Notes: generated from the letters alone by a model not told the origin. A stretch of DNA of 64,000 nucleotides from Streptomyces sp. NBC_01591 (GCF_035918155.1 NZ_CP109327.1:8060001-8124000); one strand, 5' to 3'; shown: positions 8,220-17,095, counted from the stretch's first letter. Numbers and translations: made by a program.

Positions 8220-9014
8220 TCACGCGCTGGGGCGTACGCTGCGTTCGGCGATGCGGATCAGGGGGCGCTCGGGTACCAGGCGGCTGACGACGCGTGACAC
8301 CAGGGCATTGCCGGCGCCGTCGACGACGGTCGCCTTGCGTCCGCCGAGCGCCGCGAGTGCTGTGGCGACGACCTGCTGCGGTGTGCGCCGGCTGCCGACC
8401 GACGCGTTGTCACCGGCCACGTCGAAGAACGGGGTGTCGGTGGCGCCCGGGCAGATCCCGAGGACGGTCACACCGGTGCCGCGGGTCTCGCCCCAGAGGG
8501 AACGCGTGAAGGACAGGACGAATGCCTTCGTCGCGGAGTACACCGCCATGTGCGGCACCGCCTGGAATCCGGCCGTGCTGGCGACGTTGATGACGGTGCC
8601 GCGCCCGCGCTCGACCATGCCGGGCAGGAGCCGGGTGGTGTTGCCGACGAGCGTGCCGACGTTGAGCTGCACCTGGGACGCCATGTGGCCGGGGTCGGCC
8701 TCGGCGAGGTCGCCGTGGGAAGCGAAGCCGGCGTTGTTGATGAGGATGTCCACGGCGACGCCCTGCTTGTCGAGCGTGCGCGCGAGGGTCTCGGAGGAGT
8801 CGGGCAGGGAGAGGTCGAGGGCGATGGGTCTGACGGTCACGCCGTGCTTGGTCCGCAGGGTCGAGGCGAGCTCCTCCAGCTTGTCTTTCGAACGGGCGAC
8901 GAGGACCAGGTCCACACCGCGGGCGGCCAGCTGTCGGGCGAACTCGGCGCCGATCCCTGACGAAGCGCCGGTGACGACGGCCAGCTGGGAGGTGAGAGTG
9001 TCCGAGTAGTTCAT
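8220..9014 (-). CDS. Short-chain dehydrogenase/reductase (SDR)
   Basis: A 264-residue classical SDR. The Rossmann motif TGASSGIGAEFARQLA, the NNAG segment and the catalytic Ser with YSATK (Tyr-x-x-x-Lys) are all present. The start at 9014 (MNYSDTLTSQ) has GGAG six bases upstream; an in-frame ATG at 9026 is possible but abuts the operator. It lies ~90 bp downstream of a TetR gene on the same strand. Both genes are preceded by the same imperfect palindrome, so it is probably repressed by that regulator. It reduces or oxidises an unknown carbonyl/alcohol with NAD(P)(H). Confidence 0.9.
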   Translation of the reverse strand: MNYSDTLTSQLAVVTGASSGIGAEFARQLAARGVDLVLVARSKDKLEELASTLRTKHGVTVRPIALDLSLPDSSETLARTLDKQGVAVDILINNAGFASHGDLAEADPGHMASQVQLNVGTLVGNTTRLLPGMVERGRGTVINVASTAGFQAVPHMAVYSATKAFVLSFTRSLWGETRGTGVTVLGICPGATDTPFFDVAGDNASVGSRRTPQQVVATALAALGGRKATVVDGAGNALVSRVVSRLVPERPLIRIAERSVRPSA

Positions 9015-9024
9015 GTCTGTCTCC

Positions 9025-9047
9025 ATACCGACTTGAAGGTTTTTTTC
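9025..9047. promoter_or_regulatory. Operator-like palindrome upstream of the SDR gene
   Basis: ACCGACTTGAAGGT flanked by T-rich sequence, immediately upstream of the SDR ribosome-binding site. It matches 13 of 14 positions of the element at 9737-9750 before the TetR gene, in the opposite orientation. The ACC...GGT ends form a dyad, as expected for a TetR dimer. Confidence 0.6.
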
Positions 9048-9102
9048 TTGGCGATGAAAAGGCCGACGTGGCCGACGTGCGTGATGTCCGGCCTGCCCGC
9101 GT

Positions 9103-9720
9103 TCAGTGAGCTTCGATGGTCGCCTCAATGACTTCGGCGAGAGCGCCTGCTGCACGGCGCAGCTCTTCGGGAGTGGCGCGCCCCGTGGCCTCGAGGACGC
9201 CCTTCAGCCCGTCGAACGCGCCCACGAATACGGTCGCCAGCACGTGGGCGTCGGCCGGAAGGTGCAGGTCGCCCGCGCGGGCGCCGGCCAGAAGGAGTTC
9301 TTCGACCAGGCCGACCCACTCCGCGAGAACGGACACCTGAGCGCGTTCCTGCGGTGACTCGGTGGTGAGCTCGCGGTCGAGCCGCACGACGGACCATCCC
9401 GCGGGTTCGGCGATGACGAGGTCCACGAGGACGGGGACGAGTCCGCGTACCTGCGCAGCCGGCCCTCCGAGCCCCTCGAGCTGCCTGCGCACATGCGCAA
9501 GCATCCCCTGCTTCTGATCGTCGACGACCGCATGGGCCAGGGCGGCCTTGCTCTTGAAGTGGAAGTACACGGCACCCTTGGTGAGGCCGGTCTCGCTCAC
9601 CACGTCGTCCATCCGGGCCAGGGCGTACCCCTTGGCATCGAAGACACGGGCGGCGGCGCGCAGAATCTCCCGGCGCGTCGCCGCGCCCTTCGGTGTCAGT
9701 TGATCCACTGGCCTTCCCAT
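9103..9720 (-). CDS. TetR-family transcriptional regulator
   Basis: A 205-residue TetR/AcrR-type repressor. The HTH lies at residues ~15-60 (ILRAAARVFDAKGYALARMDD, VSETGLTKGAVYFHFKSK), and the C-terminal ligand domain contains VFVGAFDGLKGVLEATGR. The FVGAFDGLK region also occurs in the TetR protein at 18700-19362, so the two are related. The start is ATG 9720. The palindrome 17 bp upstream suggests autoregulation, and the same element precedes the SDR gene. Overall similarity is to the gamma-butyrolactone-receptor side of the TetR family, but no ligand can be claimed. Confidence 0.9.
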   Translation of the reverse strand: MGRPVDQLTPKGAATRREILRAAARVFDAKGYALARMDDVVSETGLTKGAVYFHFKSKAALAHAVVDDQKQGMLAHVRRQLEGLGGPAAQVRGLVPVLVDLVIAEPAGWSVVRLDRELTTESPQERAQVSVLAEWVGLVEELLLAGARAGDLHLPADAHVLATVFVGAFDGLKGVLEATGRATPEELRRAAGALAEVIEATIEAH

Positions 9721-9736
9721 GCCCCCAATACTAAAT

Positions 9737-9750
9737 ACCTTCGAGTCGGT
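9737..9750. promoter_or_regulatory. Operator-like palindrome upstream of the TetR gene
   Basis: ACCTTCGAGTCGGT, flanked by AAAT and TTTT, 17 bp before the TetR start codon. Outer AAATACC / GGTTTTT arms give a dyad typical of TetR self-operators. Its reverse complement recurs at 9027-9040 before the SDR gene. Confidence 0.6.
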
Positions 9751-10439
9751 TTTTCAAGTTGATCAAGAGCCGCGTCACCCGGAGGGCCCCGGCCGCGGCG
9801 AGCGGCGAACTGGTGTGTTCGGCATGACCGGCCGGATGCAGGTGCCCGATCCGGGAATCGTGGAGGCGGCCCAGACCGCCCTCGACGAGGCCCTGGCGCC
9901 GCCCGCTGGTCTCAGCCAAGCGGTTCTGCCCGTCCATGCGCTCCCTGTACGCCGGGCCCAGGCCGCGCACCCTGACGCGGCCGGCGCTAGCGATCGGCTG
10001 CTGTCCCGGCTGGGAACAGGCCGGTTTCCCCCACGCGGTCCTGGCCGCCCAGGACCGTGTCCGAGGGGCCGAAAAGCGGCACGGCTGGACCAGTGTCCTG
10101 GGGAGGCTACCGAACCGCTGTCCACGCTGCCCGCGCCACCGGCGATCACCGCGATCGACAGCAACCTCCGCCCGGATCGAGGACAAGGCCGCCTTCAGCG
10201 TCCTGCTCGTAGCGGCAAGAGTGCCGGAGCAGGTGCGGATCCCGGGCCTACGCGTCGAGGGAAACTGCCTCCTCTGGCCGAGCTCCGGCGCGCCAGGTCG
10301 GTGCGCGGCGGCTGGTGGTGCAGTCCAGGGCCGACTCCGGCGGACGGTGCGCAGACCCTGCGGTCGCACGATCAGTGGAACAACCCGTCTGGTAGCAGAA
10401 GTCACACGACAACCAACGCTCAACTACTGGCGCAGGACA
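9751..10439. other. Intergenic region, no gene recognised
   Basis: About 690 bp of GC-rich DNA between the TetR gene and the AraC gene. Several frames stay open, but none shows a familiar domain, a convincing ribosome-binding site or codon bias that stands out. It may be worn-down coding sequence, since it is long for a Streptomyces spacer. Confidence 0.5.
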
Positions 10440-11378
10440 CTAGGCAGCCCTGGTCTGGCGCCGGTAGCCGCCCGGGGCCAGGCCGTACTCCCGCTTGAAT
10501 GCTTTGGCGAAGGAGAACTCCGAGCCGTATCCGGTGCGGGCGGCGACCGTCGTCAGTGAGGCGTTGGACTCGCGCAGCAGACGGGCGGCGGTCGTCATGC
10601 GCCAGCGGGTCAGATAAGCCATCGGCGGTTCGCCCACCAGCGAGGCGAACCGTCGGGCGAAGGCGGCGCGGGACAGCCCTGCCCGCTCGGCCAGCGATTC
10701 GACCGTCCACTGGACCGAGGGGTCGTCGTGAATGGCCGACAGGGCAGGCGCCACCGCCGAGTCGCCCAGGGCCGCGGCCCACCCCTGGGCGGCGGTCGGG
10801 GGCTGATCGTCCAGCCAGGCCCGCAGGATGTAGAGGAGCAGCGAGTCGATCAGGCTGGGCACGATGCCGTCCGAGCCGATGCGTGGGTTTTCCAGCTCGG
10901 AGCCGAGGAGTTGGACGGCGGCGCTCAACTCCGGATGGCGGCCGTGCCGCGTCGGCAGATGGATCACCTCGGGCAGGTGGCGCACCAGAGGGTGCGGGCG
11001 GCTTTGGTCCAGCTGGTAGTCGCCGCACAGGAGGCTGGTCTCGGGGCCTTTGCCACCGAGCGTGAGCGAGCCGATCGGTGAACCCCGTTGGAACTGCTCC
11101 GCAGTGGCCTCCACGGCCGGGGTGGAGGGATGATCGGCGAGGATATGGCCCCGCCCGCTGCGCAGGAAGATCACATCACCGGGGCTCAGCGGGATCGGCT
11201 TCAGATGCGGTGGTGTGTCATTGAGGGGGACCAGCCAGCAGGTCCCGTACAGCACCACATGGAACCCGGCGCCTGCGACTGGCGGCAGCCGCACGCCCCA
11301 GGGGGCGCGGCCGTTGGTCCGTACGGATGCCGGGTGCCCGGTGCGCATCGAGGCCAGCGCCTCGGTGAGGATATCCAT
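10440..11378 (-). CDS. AraC-family transcriptional regulator (cupin-6 type)
   Basis: A 312-residue regulator. The N-terminal half is a cupin-like sensing domain (GFHVVLYGTCWLVP, LSPGDVIFLRSGRGH). The C-terminal ~100 residues hold two AraC HTH units (WTVESLAERAGLSRAAFARR and LTTVAARTGYGSEFSFAKAF), ending KREYGLAPGGYR. It lies 34 bp after the MDR oxidoreductase on the same strand, so the two are probably co-transcribed and the regulator may respond to the oxidoreductase's substrate or to redox-active compounds. Confidence 0.9.
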   Translation of the reverse strand: MDILTEALASMRTGHPASVRTNGRAPWGVRLPPVAGAGFHVVLYGTCWLVPLNDTPPHLKPIPLSPGDVIFLRSGRGHILADHPSTPAVEATAEQFQRGSPIGSLTLGGKGPETSLLCGDYQLDQSRPHPLVRHLPEVIHLPTRHGRHPELSAAVQLLGSELENPRIGSDGIVPSLIDSLLLYILRAWLDDQPPTAAQGWAAALGDSAVAPALSAIHDDPSVQWTVESLAERAGLSRAAFARRFASLVGEPPMAYLTRWRMTTAARLLRESNASLTTVAARTGYGSEFSFAKAFKREYGLAPGGYRRQTRAA

Positions 11379-11412
11379 CCCGCCTTGCTCTCCCTGGTTC
11401 GGCCCGTCGCGG

Positions 11413-12336
11413 TCAGACCGTCAGGACAATCTTGCCCTGTACGTGTCCCGAGGCGACCAGCTCATGTGCCTTACCGGCCTCCTCCAGCGGGAACGTTTCC
11501 TCGACGTGCGGGCGGATCAGGCCCGCGTCGACCAGGTCGGCGATCGCTTCGAGCGCGGCGTAGTCCGGCTCGACCGAGATGCCGGCGAAGCGCCGCCCGG
11601 CGGCCTCGACGCGTACGGCGAGCGTTGGGTCGGCGTGTTCCACGATGCTGATGAGTACGCCGCCGGGGCGCAGCACACTGAGCGAGAGATCGCCCTGGGC
11701 CGTGGAGTCGAAAACCACGTCGGCGTCCTTGACGGCCTCGGTGAAGTCGGTGGTCCGGTAGTCGATGACCTCGTTGGCGCCGAGGCCGCGGACGAAATCG
11801 TGCCGGGCCGGACTGGCCATGGCGATCACATGGGCGCCGTGTGCCTTCGCGATCTGTACCGCGAAGTGGCCGACACCACCGGCTGCCCGGTGGATCAGTA
11901 CCCGGTCGCTCTCCTTGACGCCTGCCGCCTGTACCAGGCCCTGCCAGGCCGTGAGCGCCGCGAGGGGGATGGCGGCGGCGTGCACATGGTCGAGCGAGGC
12001 GGGCTTGCGAGCCACCTGGCGGGACGGTGCGGCGACGTACTCGGCGTACCCGGTGGCGGCGCGGGGGAAGAACGGCATCCCGTATACCTCGTCACCCACC
12101 TCGAACCTGGCGCCGGGGCCGGCCTCTTCGACCACCCCGGAAATGTCCCAGCCCACGCCGAACGGCGGCTCACCGAGCAGTGGGAAAGCGCCGGACCTGA
12201 CGAACACGTCCACAGGGTTGACCGCACTGGCGTGGACCTTGACAAGAACCTCGCCGGGCAGCGGTTTCGGCCGCTCGGTCTCCACGACCTCAAGGACCTC
12301 GGGGCCACCGAAAGACTTCTGGAACACTGTGCGCAC
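11413..12336 (-). CDS. NADP-dependent zinc-independent MDR oxidoreductase (quinone-reductase-like)
   Basis: A 307-residue protein of the medium-chain dehydrogenase/reductase superfamily without the catalytic zinc ligands. Visible features are VKVHASAVNPVDVFVRSGAF, GWDISGVVEEAG, the nucleotide-binding motif VLIHRAAGGVGHFAVQIAKA and a C terminus (ASGHVQGKIVLTV) typical of the quinone oxidoreductase group. It starts at GTG 12336 with GGGAGAG upstream. It likely reduces quinones or enones in the cytosol and forms an operon with the AraC regulator downstream. Confidence 0.9.
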   Translation of the reverse strand: MRTVFQKSFGGPEVLEVVETERPKPLPGEVLVKVHASAVNPVDVFVRSGAFPLLGEPPFGVGWDISGVVEEAGPGARFEVGDEVYGMPFFPRAATGYAEYVAAPSRQVARKPASLDHVHAAAIPLAALTAWQGLVQAAGVKESDRVLIHRAAGGVGHFAVQIAKAHGAHVIAMASPARHDFVRGLGANEVIDYRTTDFTEAVKDADVVFDSTAQGDLSLSVLRPGGVLISIVEHADPTLAVRVEAAGRRFAGISVEPDYAALEAIADLVDAGLIRPHVEETFPLEEAGKAHELVASGHVQGKIVLTV

Positions 12337-12796
12337 GGTAACTCTCCCTGGGTTTCGGCCGGTTGATTTCTGGCTCGGCGTCCTGCTTGATGCCCTCAAC
12401 CCTAGAGAGATCGAATGAGCCGCAGAATAGCCTTCCGTCTCGGCTACATGTCCCAACGTCTTGTCGGCGGGTGCTCCCGGCCATAAATGCCTCAGACACC
12501 GATGACACCCTTGACGGTCACGAAGCAGATGATCAGGCCGTGGCGTCCGTCAGCAGGGCCGAGCGGCGCATCGGCCTTGCCAGTCCGCATAGCCGGGACT
12601 CTGGGGCAGCTGTAAGGCCAGGACCTCAGCGTCGGGTACACGTGCCCGCAGCGGGTTCAGACCCGCACGTACAGGACGGTTTCATCCCAGCAGATTGACG
12701 CCGAGCCCGGTGAGTCTGCCGACCTTTTCGGTCAGCACCGCGCGCCGCCCCGGTCGGCGCCCTTCGTTCCCGTTCTACCCGAGGTGATCCGAGCCC
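12337..12796. other. Intergenic region, no gene recognised
   Basis: About 460 bp separating the divergent MDR gene and the OmpR-type regulator. A few short open frames exist on both strands but carry no recognisable motif. The left ~100 bp should hold the MDR promoter and the right ~100 bp the regulator promoter. Confidence 0.5.
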
Positions 12797-13519
12797 GTGA
12801 TGGCCGCCCCTTCCGCCCGGTACACCGTCCTCGTCGTCGAGGACGATCCGGACATCCGCACCCTGCTCACTTCGGCCCTGCACGCGGCCGGATACTCCAT
12901 CGCCTCGGCCGACACCGGGAACGCCGCCATGTTCAAGGCGGGCCGCTGCCGCCCGGACCTGATCGTGCTGGACGTGATGCTTCCCGATACCGACGGCTTC
13001 GCGGTGACCCGCGAGCTGCGCGCCCAGGGCTTCTACACGCCGGTGCTTTTCCTCACCGCCCGTACCGAGGTCGAGGACCGCATCATCGGACTGAGCTCGG
13101 GCGGGGACGACTACGTCACCAAACCCTTCCACGTTCAGGAAGTCCTGCTGCGCGTCCGCGCCATCCTCCGCCGCAGCAGCGCCCCGACGACCAGCCCCGC
13201 CAGACAGCCCGCACTGCGCTATGCCGACCTCACTCTCGACCAGGAAGCGCACGAGGTACGGCGCGCCGGGCAGCCCGCGCAGTTGTCCCCGACGGAGTTC
13301 CGGCTGCTGGTGTGCCTGATGTCCCACCCCGAGCGGGTGCTGCAGAAGCGGGAGATTCTTCAGCAGGTGTGGAACTACGGCTTCGCCGGTGACACACGCA
13401 TCGTCGACACCTACGTGAAGAACCTGCGTCGCAAGATCGACCGAACCGAACCGGCGCTCATCCACACCACACGCGGGGTCGGATACAGCCTGCGGATGCC
13501 CCGCGGGGACCTGCGGTGA
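12797..13519 (+). CDS. OmpR/PhoB-family response regulator (orphan)
   Basis: A 240-residue regulator. The receiver domain has acidic pair EDD (16-18), phospho-acceptor Asp59 in LIVLDVMLPDTDG and Lys in YVTKPF. The winged-helix Trans_reg_C domain covers ~140-235 (LSPTEFRLLVCLMSHPERV, VDTYVKNLRRKI, RGVGYSLR). GTG 12797 lies ten bases after GAGGTG; ATG 12800 is an alternative. No histidine kinase follows: the next gene is a LysE exporter on the opposite strand, so the partner is elsewhere or was lost. Confidence 0.9.
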   Translation: MMAAPSARYTVLVVEDDPDIRTLLTSALHAAGYSIASADTGNAAMFKAGRCRPDLIVLDVMLPDTDGFAVTRELRAQGFYTPVLFLTARTEVEDRIIGLSSGGDDYVTKPFHVQEVLLRVRAILRRSSAPTTSPARQPALRYADLTLDQEAHEVRRAGQPAQLSPTEFRLLVCLMSHPERVLQKREILQQVWNYGFAGDTRIVDTYVKNLRRKIDRTEPALIHTTRGVGYSLRMPRGDLR

Positions 13520-13580
13520 TGAGGATCTTGAGGCGGTAAAGCCCAGGTCGGCCACCGGACCGCCCCCATGTGCCGTGCCG

Positions 13581-14228
13581 TCAGCTCGACTTGGCCGGAC
13601 CTGAGGTGTCGAGGGCCAGCGAGATGGCAAGCGCGCCGAGCGCCGTGCCCATCGCGTAGCGCTGCACCTTGAGCCAGGAGGGGCGGCGCGAGAGGAAGAC
13701 GGCGATGGTTCCGGCTGCCAGGACGATGGTGAGGTTGACCGCGACGCTGACCACGATCTGGATCGAGCCGAGCGCGATGCCCTGGAGGAGGACGTGGCTT
13801 TTCTCCAGGTCGATGAACTGCGGGATGAGCGAGAGGTACATGACGGCGATCTTCGGGTTGAGCAGGTTCGTCATCAGTCCCATCATGAATAGCTTGCGCG
13901 GCGAGTCGTACGGGACGTCCTGCGGGGTGAAGACGGAGACGCCGCCCGGCTTCAGCGCGTTCCAGGCGAGGTAGGCGAGGTATGCCGCGCCGGCCAGCTT
14001 CACTGCGAAGTACAGCTCGGGCACGGCGATGAAGACGACCGACAGGCCGAGGTTTGCGGCAAGTAGATACACGATGAAGCCCAGGGCCACACCGCCGAGG
14101 GAGATGATCCCGGCGCGCCTGCCCTGGGTGATGCTGCGTGAGACGAGATAGACCATGTTCGGGCCCGGGGTGAGCACCATCCCGAGGGCCACCACCATCA
14201 CGCCGAGGACCCCGCTCAGTTCAACCAT
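13581..14228 (-). CDS. LysE/RhtB-family exporter
   Basis: A 215-residue membrane protein with about six hydrophobic helices. The family signature GMVLTPGPNMVYLVSRSITQGRRAGI lies near residues 16-41, and the conserved NLLNPKIAVMYLSLIPQFI lies in the middle. Members export amino acids or related metabolites from the cytoplasm. It ends 60 bp from the convergent orphan response regulator, and 19 bp separate its start from the stop of the DinB-like gene upstream, so those two may share a transcript. Confidence 0.9.
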   Translation of the reverse strand: MVELSGVLGVMVVALGMVLTPGPNMVYLVSRSITQGRRAGIISLGGVALGFIVYLLAANLGLSVVFIAVPELYFAVKLAGAAYLAYLAWNALKPGGVSVFTPQDVPYDSPRKLFMMGLMTNLLNPKIAVMYLSLIPQFIDLEKSHVLLQGIALGSIQIVVSVAVNLTIVLAAGTIAVFLSRRPSWLKVQRYAMGTALGALAISLALDTSGPAKSS

Positions 14229-14247
14229 GAAAACCCCTCATTCGCTG

Positions 14248-14844
14248 TTAATGTCCCGCTGCCGTCTCCGGACGCGCCCTACCGGAGCGGTCACCGCGCC
14301 GTACCTCGGCGAGGTCGTGAGCGATGTCGTGAAGGAGATGGCGGGTGAAGAAATCGACGGTGAGTCGCGAGTCGGCCAGGCCCGCGCCGTCGCGGTCCCA
14401 GTCGTCGGCGGTGAGCGTGGCCAGGCGGCGGGCCAGGGCCTCGGCGGCCCACCCCAGTTCCTCCGCTACTTGTCGCGGTTCCTCGTCGCGGTAGCGCCGG
14501 ACGATGTCCGGGCGTTCTGCGGCCGGCCCGACATCCGGCGCGGTGCGGTGGTGCGGTGCAATCGGTGTGGTTCCGAAAATTGCGTCGAGCCTCTTGTGGA
14601 ACAGGAGACACATGTCACGGACGTGGCAGCCGTGTTCCAGCGGTGACCAGTGAGGCACGCCCGCACGCCGGCCGTCGAGCCCCGGCCCCGTCAGGACCTG
14701 CTGCCACTCCGCCGCGTACTTCCGCAGCAGGTCGGCGACCGTACCGTGCCTTACCAGGCAGGAGGTGAATCCGCACCGGTCACAGTCGGGCAGCAGCAGG
14801 GGAGTCCGGCCGAGCGGAGACCGAGACCATGCGGTCGTGTTCAC
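14248..14844 (-). CDS. DinB-superfamily protein
   Basis: A 198-residue protein with the four-helix DinB fold. It has an N-terminal CDRCGF element, then WSPLEHGCHVRDMCLLFHKRLD (the HxxD-type metal-site helix) and a C-terminal HLLHDIAHDLAEVRR helix supplying further His ligands. GTG 14844 is chosen because AGGAGT lies ten bases upstream; longer readings would run into the MocR operator. Relatives act as thiol-dependent (mycothiol/bacillithiol) transferases or are uncharacterised. It is divergent from a MocR regulator, whose operator lies between them. Confidence 0.75.
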   Translation of the reverse strand: MNTTAWSRSPLGRTPLLLPDCDRCGFTSCLVRHGTVADLLRKYAAEWQQVLTGPGLDGRRAGVPHWSPLEHGCHVRDMCLLFHKRLDAIFGTTPIAPHHRTAPDVGPAAERPDIVRRYRDEEPRQVAEELGWAAEALARRLATLTADDWDRDGAGLADSRLTVDFFTRHLLHDIAHDLAEVRRGDRSGRARPETAAGH

Positions 14845-14970
14845 TGCTGGCAGGACTCCTTTCCGGCGGTCGCGCGCCCTCTCGTGGCGCATCCAACAGG
14901 GGTTCCCCCAGCCCGGTGCACGGGCCAGGCTCGAAGCAATGCCGCGAGCATATTGCCTGCAAAACCTCGA

Positions 14971-15000
14971 TGCAATATGCACTATTGCACTCGGTGCAAT
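14971..15000. promoter_or_regulatory. Triple TGCAAT/ATTGCA half-site operator of the MocR regulator
   Basis: Three hexamers follow each other: TGCAAT (14971), ATTGCA (14984) and TGCAAT (14995). The first two form a dyad with a 7-bp spacer and the last two a dyad with a 5-bp spacer. The cluster lies 45 bp before the MocR start and ~130 bp from the divergent DinB-like gene. MocR regulators commonly bind such repeated sites near their own start. Confidence 0.7.
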
Positions 15001-15044
15001 TGTGTGGTTGGATGGCGGAGGCACGTGGACGAGAGGAGAGCGCC

Positions 15045-16382
15045 GTGAAGGACTATCAGAGCGTCGCCGACACGGTGGCCGAGGAGATCAGGGCCGGCAT
15101 CCTCCGGCCGGGCGACCGGCTTCCCCCGCAACGCAAGTTCGCCCAGCAGCACGGCATCGCCAACTCCACCGCCACCCGCGTCTACCAGGAACTCGCCCGA
15201 CGGGGCCTCACTCTGGGCGAAGTGGGCCGCGGCACCTTCGTCCGCGCGGTCCCCCGTGCATCCGCGCCCGCGCTCACCGAACCCGCAGGCAGCCGGATCG
15301 ACCTGGAGCTCAACTATCCGGTGGTGTCCGAGCAGGCCGCGCTTCTGGCCAACGGGCTCGGCAGGCTGTTGCGTCCCGATGTCCTCGGGTACGCGCTGCG
15401 GCCCGTCGGCGCGGCCGGCGTTCCGGCCGTCCGCGAGTCCGCCGCCGATCTGCTCGCGCGTGGCGGCTGGCGCCCCGACCCGGCGCAGGTGCTCTTCGCG
15501 GGGAACGGGCGGCAGGCCATCTCGGCCGTTGTCACCGCCCTGGTGCCACCGGGCGCTCGGCTCGGCGTCGAGGAACTGACCTACCCCGTGATCAAGGCCA
15601 TCGCCACGCGGCTCGGCATCACCCTCGTGCCCCTGGCCATGGATGCAGCAGGGCTGATCCCGGAGGCCGTCGAGGAAGCCCACCGCAGCGGCCCGCTGCA
15701 CGCCGTCTACGTACAGCCGACTCTGCACAACCCGCTGTCGGTCACCATGCCCCGGGAACGGGTGGAGCATCTGTCCGATGTCCTGTTGCGGTCGGGGATC
15801 CCCGCGATCGAGGACGCCATCTGGGCCTTCCTCCACGACGAAGTGCCGCCGCTCGCCTCTCTGGCCCCCGAGCAGACCGTCCTCGTCGACAGCCTGTCCA
15901 AGCGCATAGCCCCTGGCCTGACCCTCGGGTTCGTGGTGGCGCCCGGCTTCCTGGTGGGCGAGATCGCCACGTCGCTGCGCTCGGGGGGCTGGACCCCCAT
16001 GCGCTTCGCACTGGAGGCGGCCTACCACTGGCAGCAGGACGGCACCGTGAAGGCGCTCGTACAGGCCAAGCAGCGGGAAGCCGCTGTACGACAGGAGATC
16101 GCGGCCCGGCACCTCGGCGGCTTCGCTGTACGGAGCGACCCGCGCTCGTACCACTGCTGGTGGCAACTGCCCCGCCCGTGGCGCGCGGACACCTTCGTCG
16201 CCGCCGCTGCCCGGCACGGCATCGGAGTGGTGCCGGCCGCCGCGTTCACCGTCGGCAATAACCACGCCCCCAACGCGATCCGGCTGGGGCTTGCCTCCCC
16301 GCAGACCGACGTTCTCTCCCACGCGCTGGCCACACTGGCCGAACTCGCCCGGTCCGCCCCGGACGACCTCGTCACCGACTGA
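15045..16382 (+). CDS. MocR-family regulator (GntR HTH fused to aminotransferase fold)
   Basis: A 445-residue fusion. Residues ~1-70 are a GntR winged HTH (ADTVAEEIRAGILRPGDRLP, FAQQHGIANSTATRVYQELA). The rest is a fold-type I PLP enzyme domain with the Schiff-base Lys at about 286 in LVDSLSKRIAPG and VYVQPTLHNPLS upstream. GTG 15045 follows GAGAGGAG by four bases. Such proteins sense PLP or amino-acid adducts and usually control a divergent neighbour, here the DinB-like gene and the LysE exporter behind it. That target assignment is an inference. Confidence 0.9.
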   Translation: MKDYQSVADTVAEEIRAGILRPGDRLPPQRKFAQQHGIANSTATRVYQELARRGLTLGEVGRGTFVRAVPRASAPALTEPAGSRIDLELNYPVVSEQAALLANGLGRLLRPDVLGYALRPVGAAGVPAVRESAADLLARGGWRPDPAQVLFAGNGRQAISAVVTALVPPGARLGVEELTYPVIKAIATRLGITLVPLAMDAAGLIPEAVEEAHRSGPLHAVYVQPTLHNPLSVTMPRERVEHLSDVLLRSGIPAIEDAIWAFLHDEVPPLASLAPEQTVLVDSLSKRIAPGLTLGFVVAPGFLVGEIATSLRSGGWTPMRFALEAAYHWQQDGTVKALVQAKQREAAVRQEIAARHLGGFAVRSDPRSYHCWWQLPRPWRADTFVAAAARHGIGVVPAAAFTVGNNHAPNAIRLGLASPQTDVLSHALATLAELARSAPDDLVTD

Positions 16383-16454
16383 CGCCTGCCCGCCCGCCAG
16401 CGACCGTCCGGCGAAGACCGAGGCGAAGCCCACGGCCACAGACACGGGACCGGC

Positions 16455-16548
16455 GTCGAGATCGTCGAGCGGAACCCGCAGGACAAGAGCTTCACCGCGA
16501 CTCCGAGGAGGCCGGGCGGCCCTCGTAGTCGCGGACCAAAGCGTTCCA
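16455..16548. mobile_element. Two overlapping IS5-type transposase scraps on opposite strands
   Basis: The plus strand reads VEIVERNPQDKSFTATPRR (16455-16511). The minus strand reads WNALVRDYEGRPASSES (16498-16548). Both are short signatures from the C-terminal end of IS5-type transposases, where normally the first precedes the second on the same strand. Finding them face to face implies an inversion between two remnants. Each match is short, so confidence is limited. Confidence 0.45.
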
Positions 16549-16558
16549 GACTCCCGGA

Positions 16559-17095
16559 TGACCACCGAGCTTCCCCTTCTCACCGTTCTGGGGTGTGCGA
16601 CGCCTGATCCGAGCGTGGACAATCCCTGCTCCGGCTACCTGGTGTCCAGCTGCGACACACGGGTGTGGATGGACGCCGGCAGCGGGACGCTGGCTCAGCT
16701 TCAACGGCACGTCCGACTGGATGAGCTGGACGCGATCTGGATCTCGCATCTGCACGCCGATCACAGCGCGGACCTGCTCACTGCCTATTACGGCGCTCTC
16801 TTCGCAGATACGGCTCGCCGCGCCGATCCCCCTGTACGGCCCTCCGGGCATCGCCGACCGGTTGGCCCACTTCCTCACCAACACCTCGACCCGCAGCCCG
16901 GTCGAATCTGCCTTCGCCGTCCATGAGCTGCGCGACGGGCATCAGGTGGAAGTCGGCGCACTCACGCCGACCAGCCGAGCGATGGCGCACGGCATCCTGG
17001 CCTTCGCCGTCCGCGTCGAGGCGGCAGGCAGTTCACTGGTCTGCTCAGGAGACACGGCGCCGTGCGCGAGTCTCACAATTCGTGCTGGCCACGGC
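16559..17095 (+). pseudogene. MBL-fold metallo-hydrolase, frameshifted and truncated
   Basis: It starts normally at ATG 16559 (MTTELPLLTVLGCATP) and shows the RNase Z-like metal motif SHLHADHSADL. The frame is lost near 16800. The continuation LYGPPGIADRLAHFL, then SAFAVHELRDG and VCSGDTAPCASL runs in another frame. The last ~70 residues, with the final metal ligands, are replaced by unrelated DNA. Not expected to be active. The family hydrolyses phosphodiester or lactone substrates with two zinc ions. Confidence 0.75.

Noticed and set aside
9936..10559. A plus-strand open frame of 207 codons before and into the AraC gene
   Set aside because: No domain, no ribosome-binding site, and the right part is antisense to the AraC HTH region.
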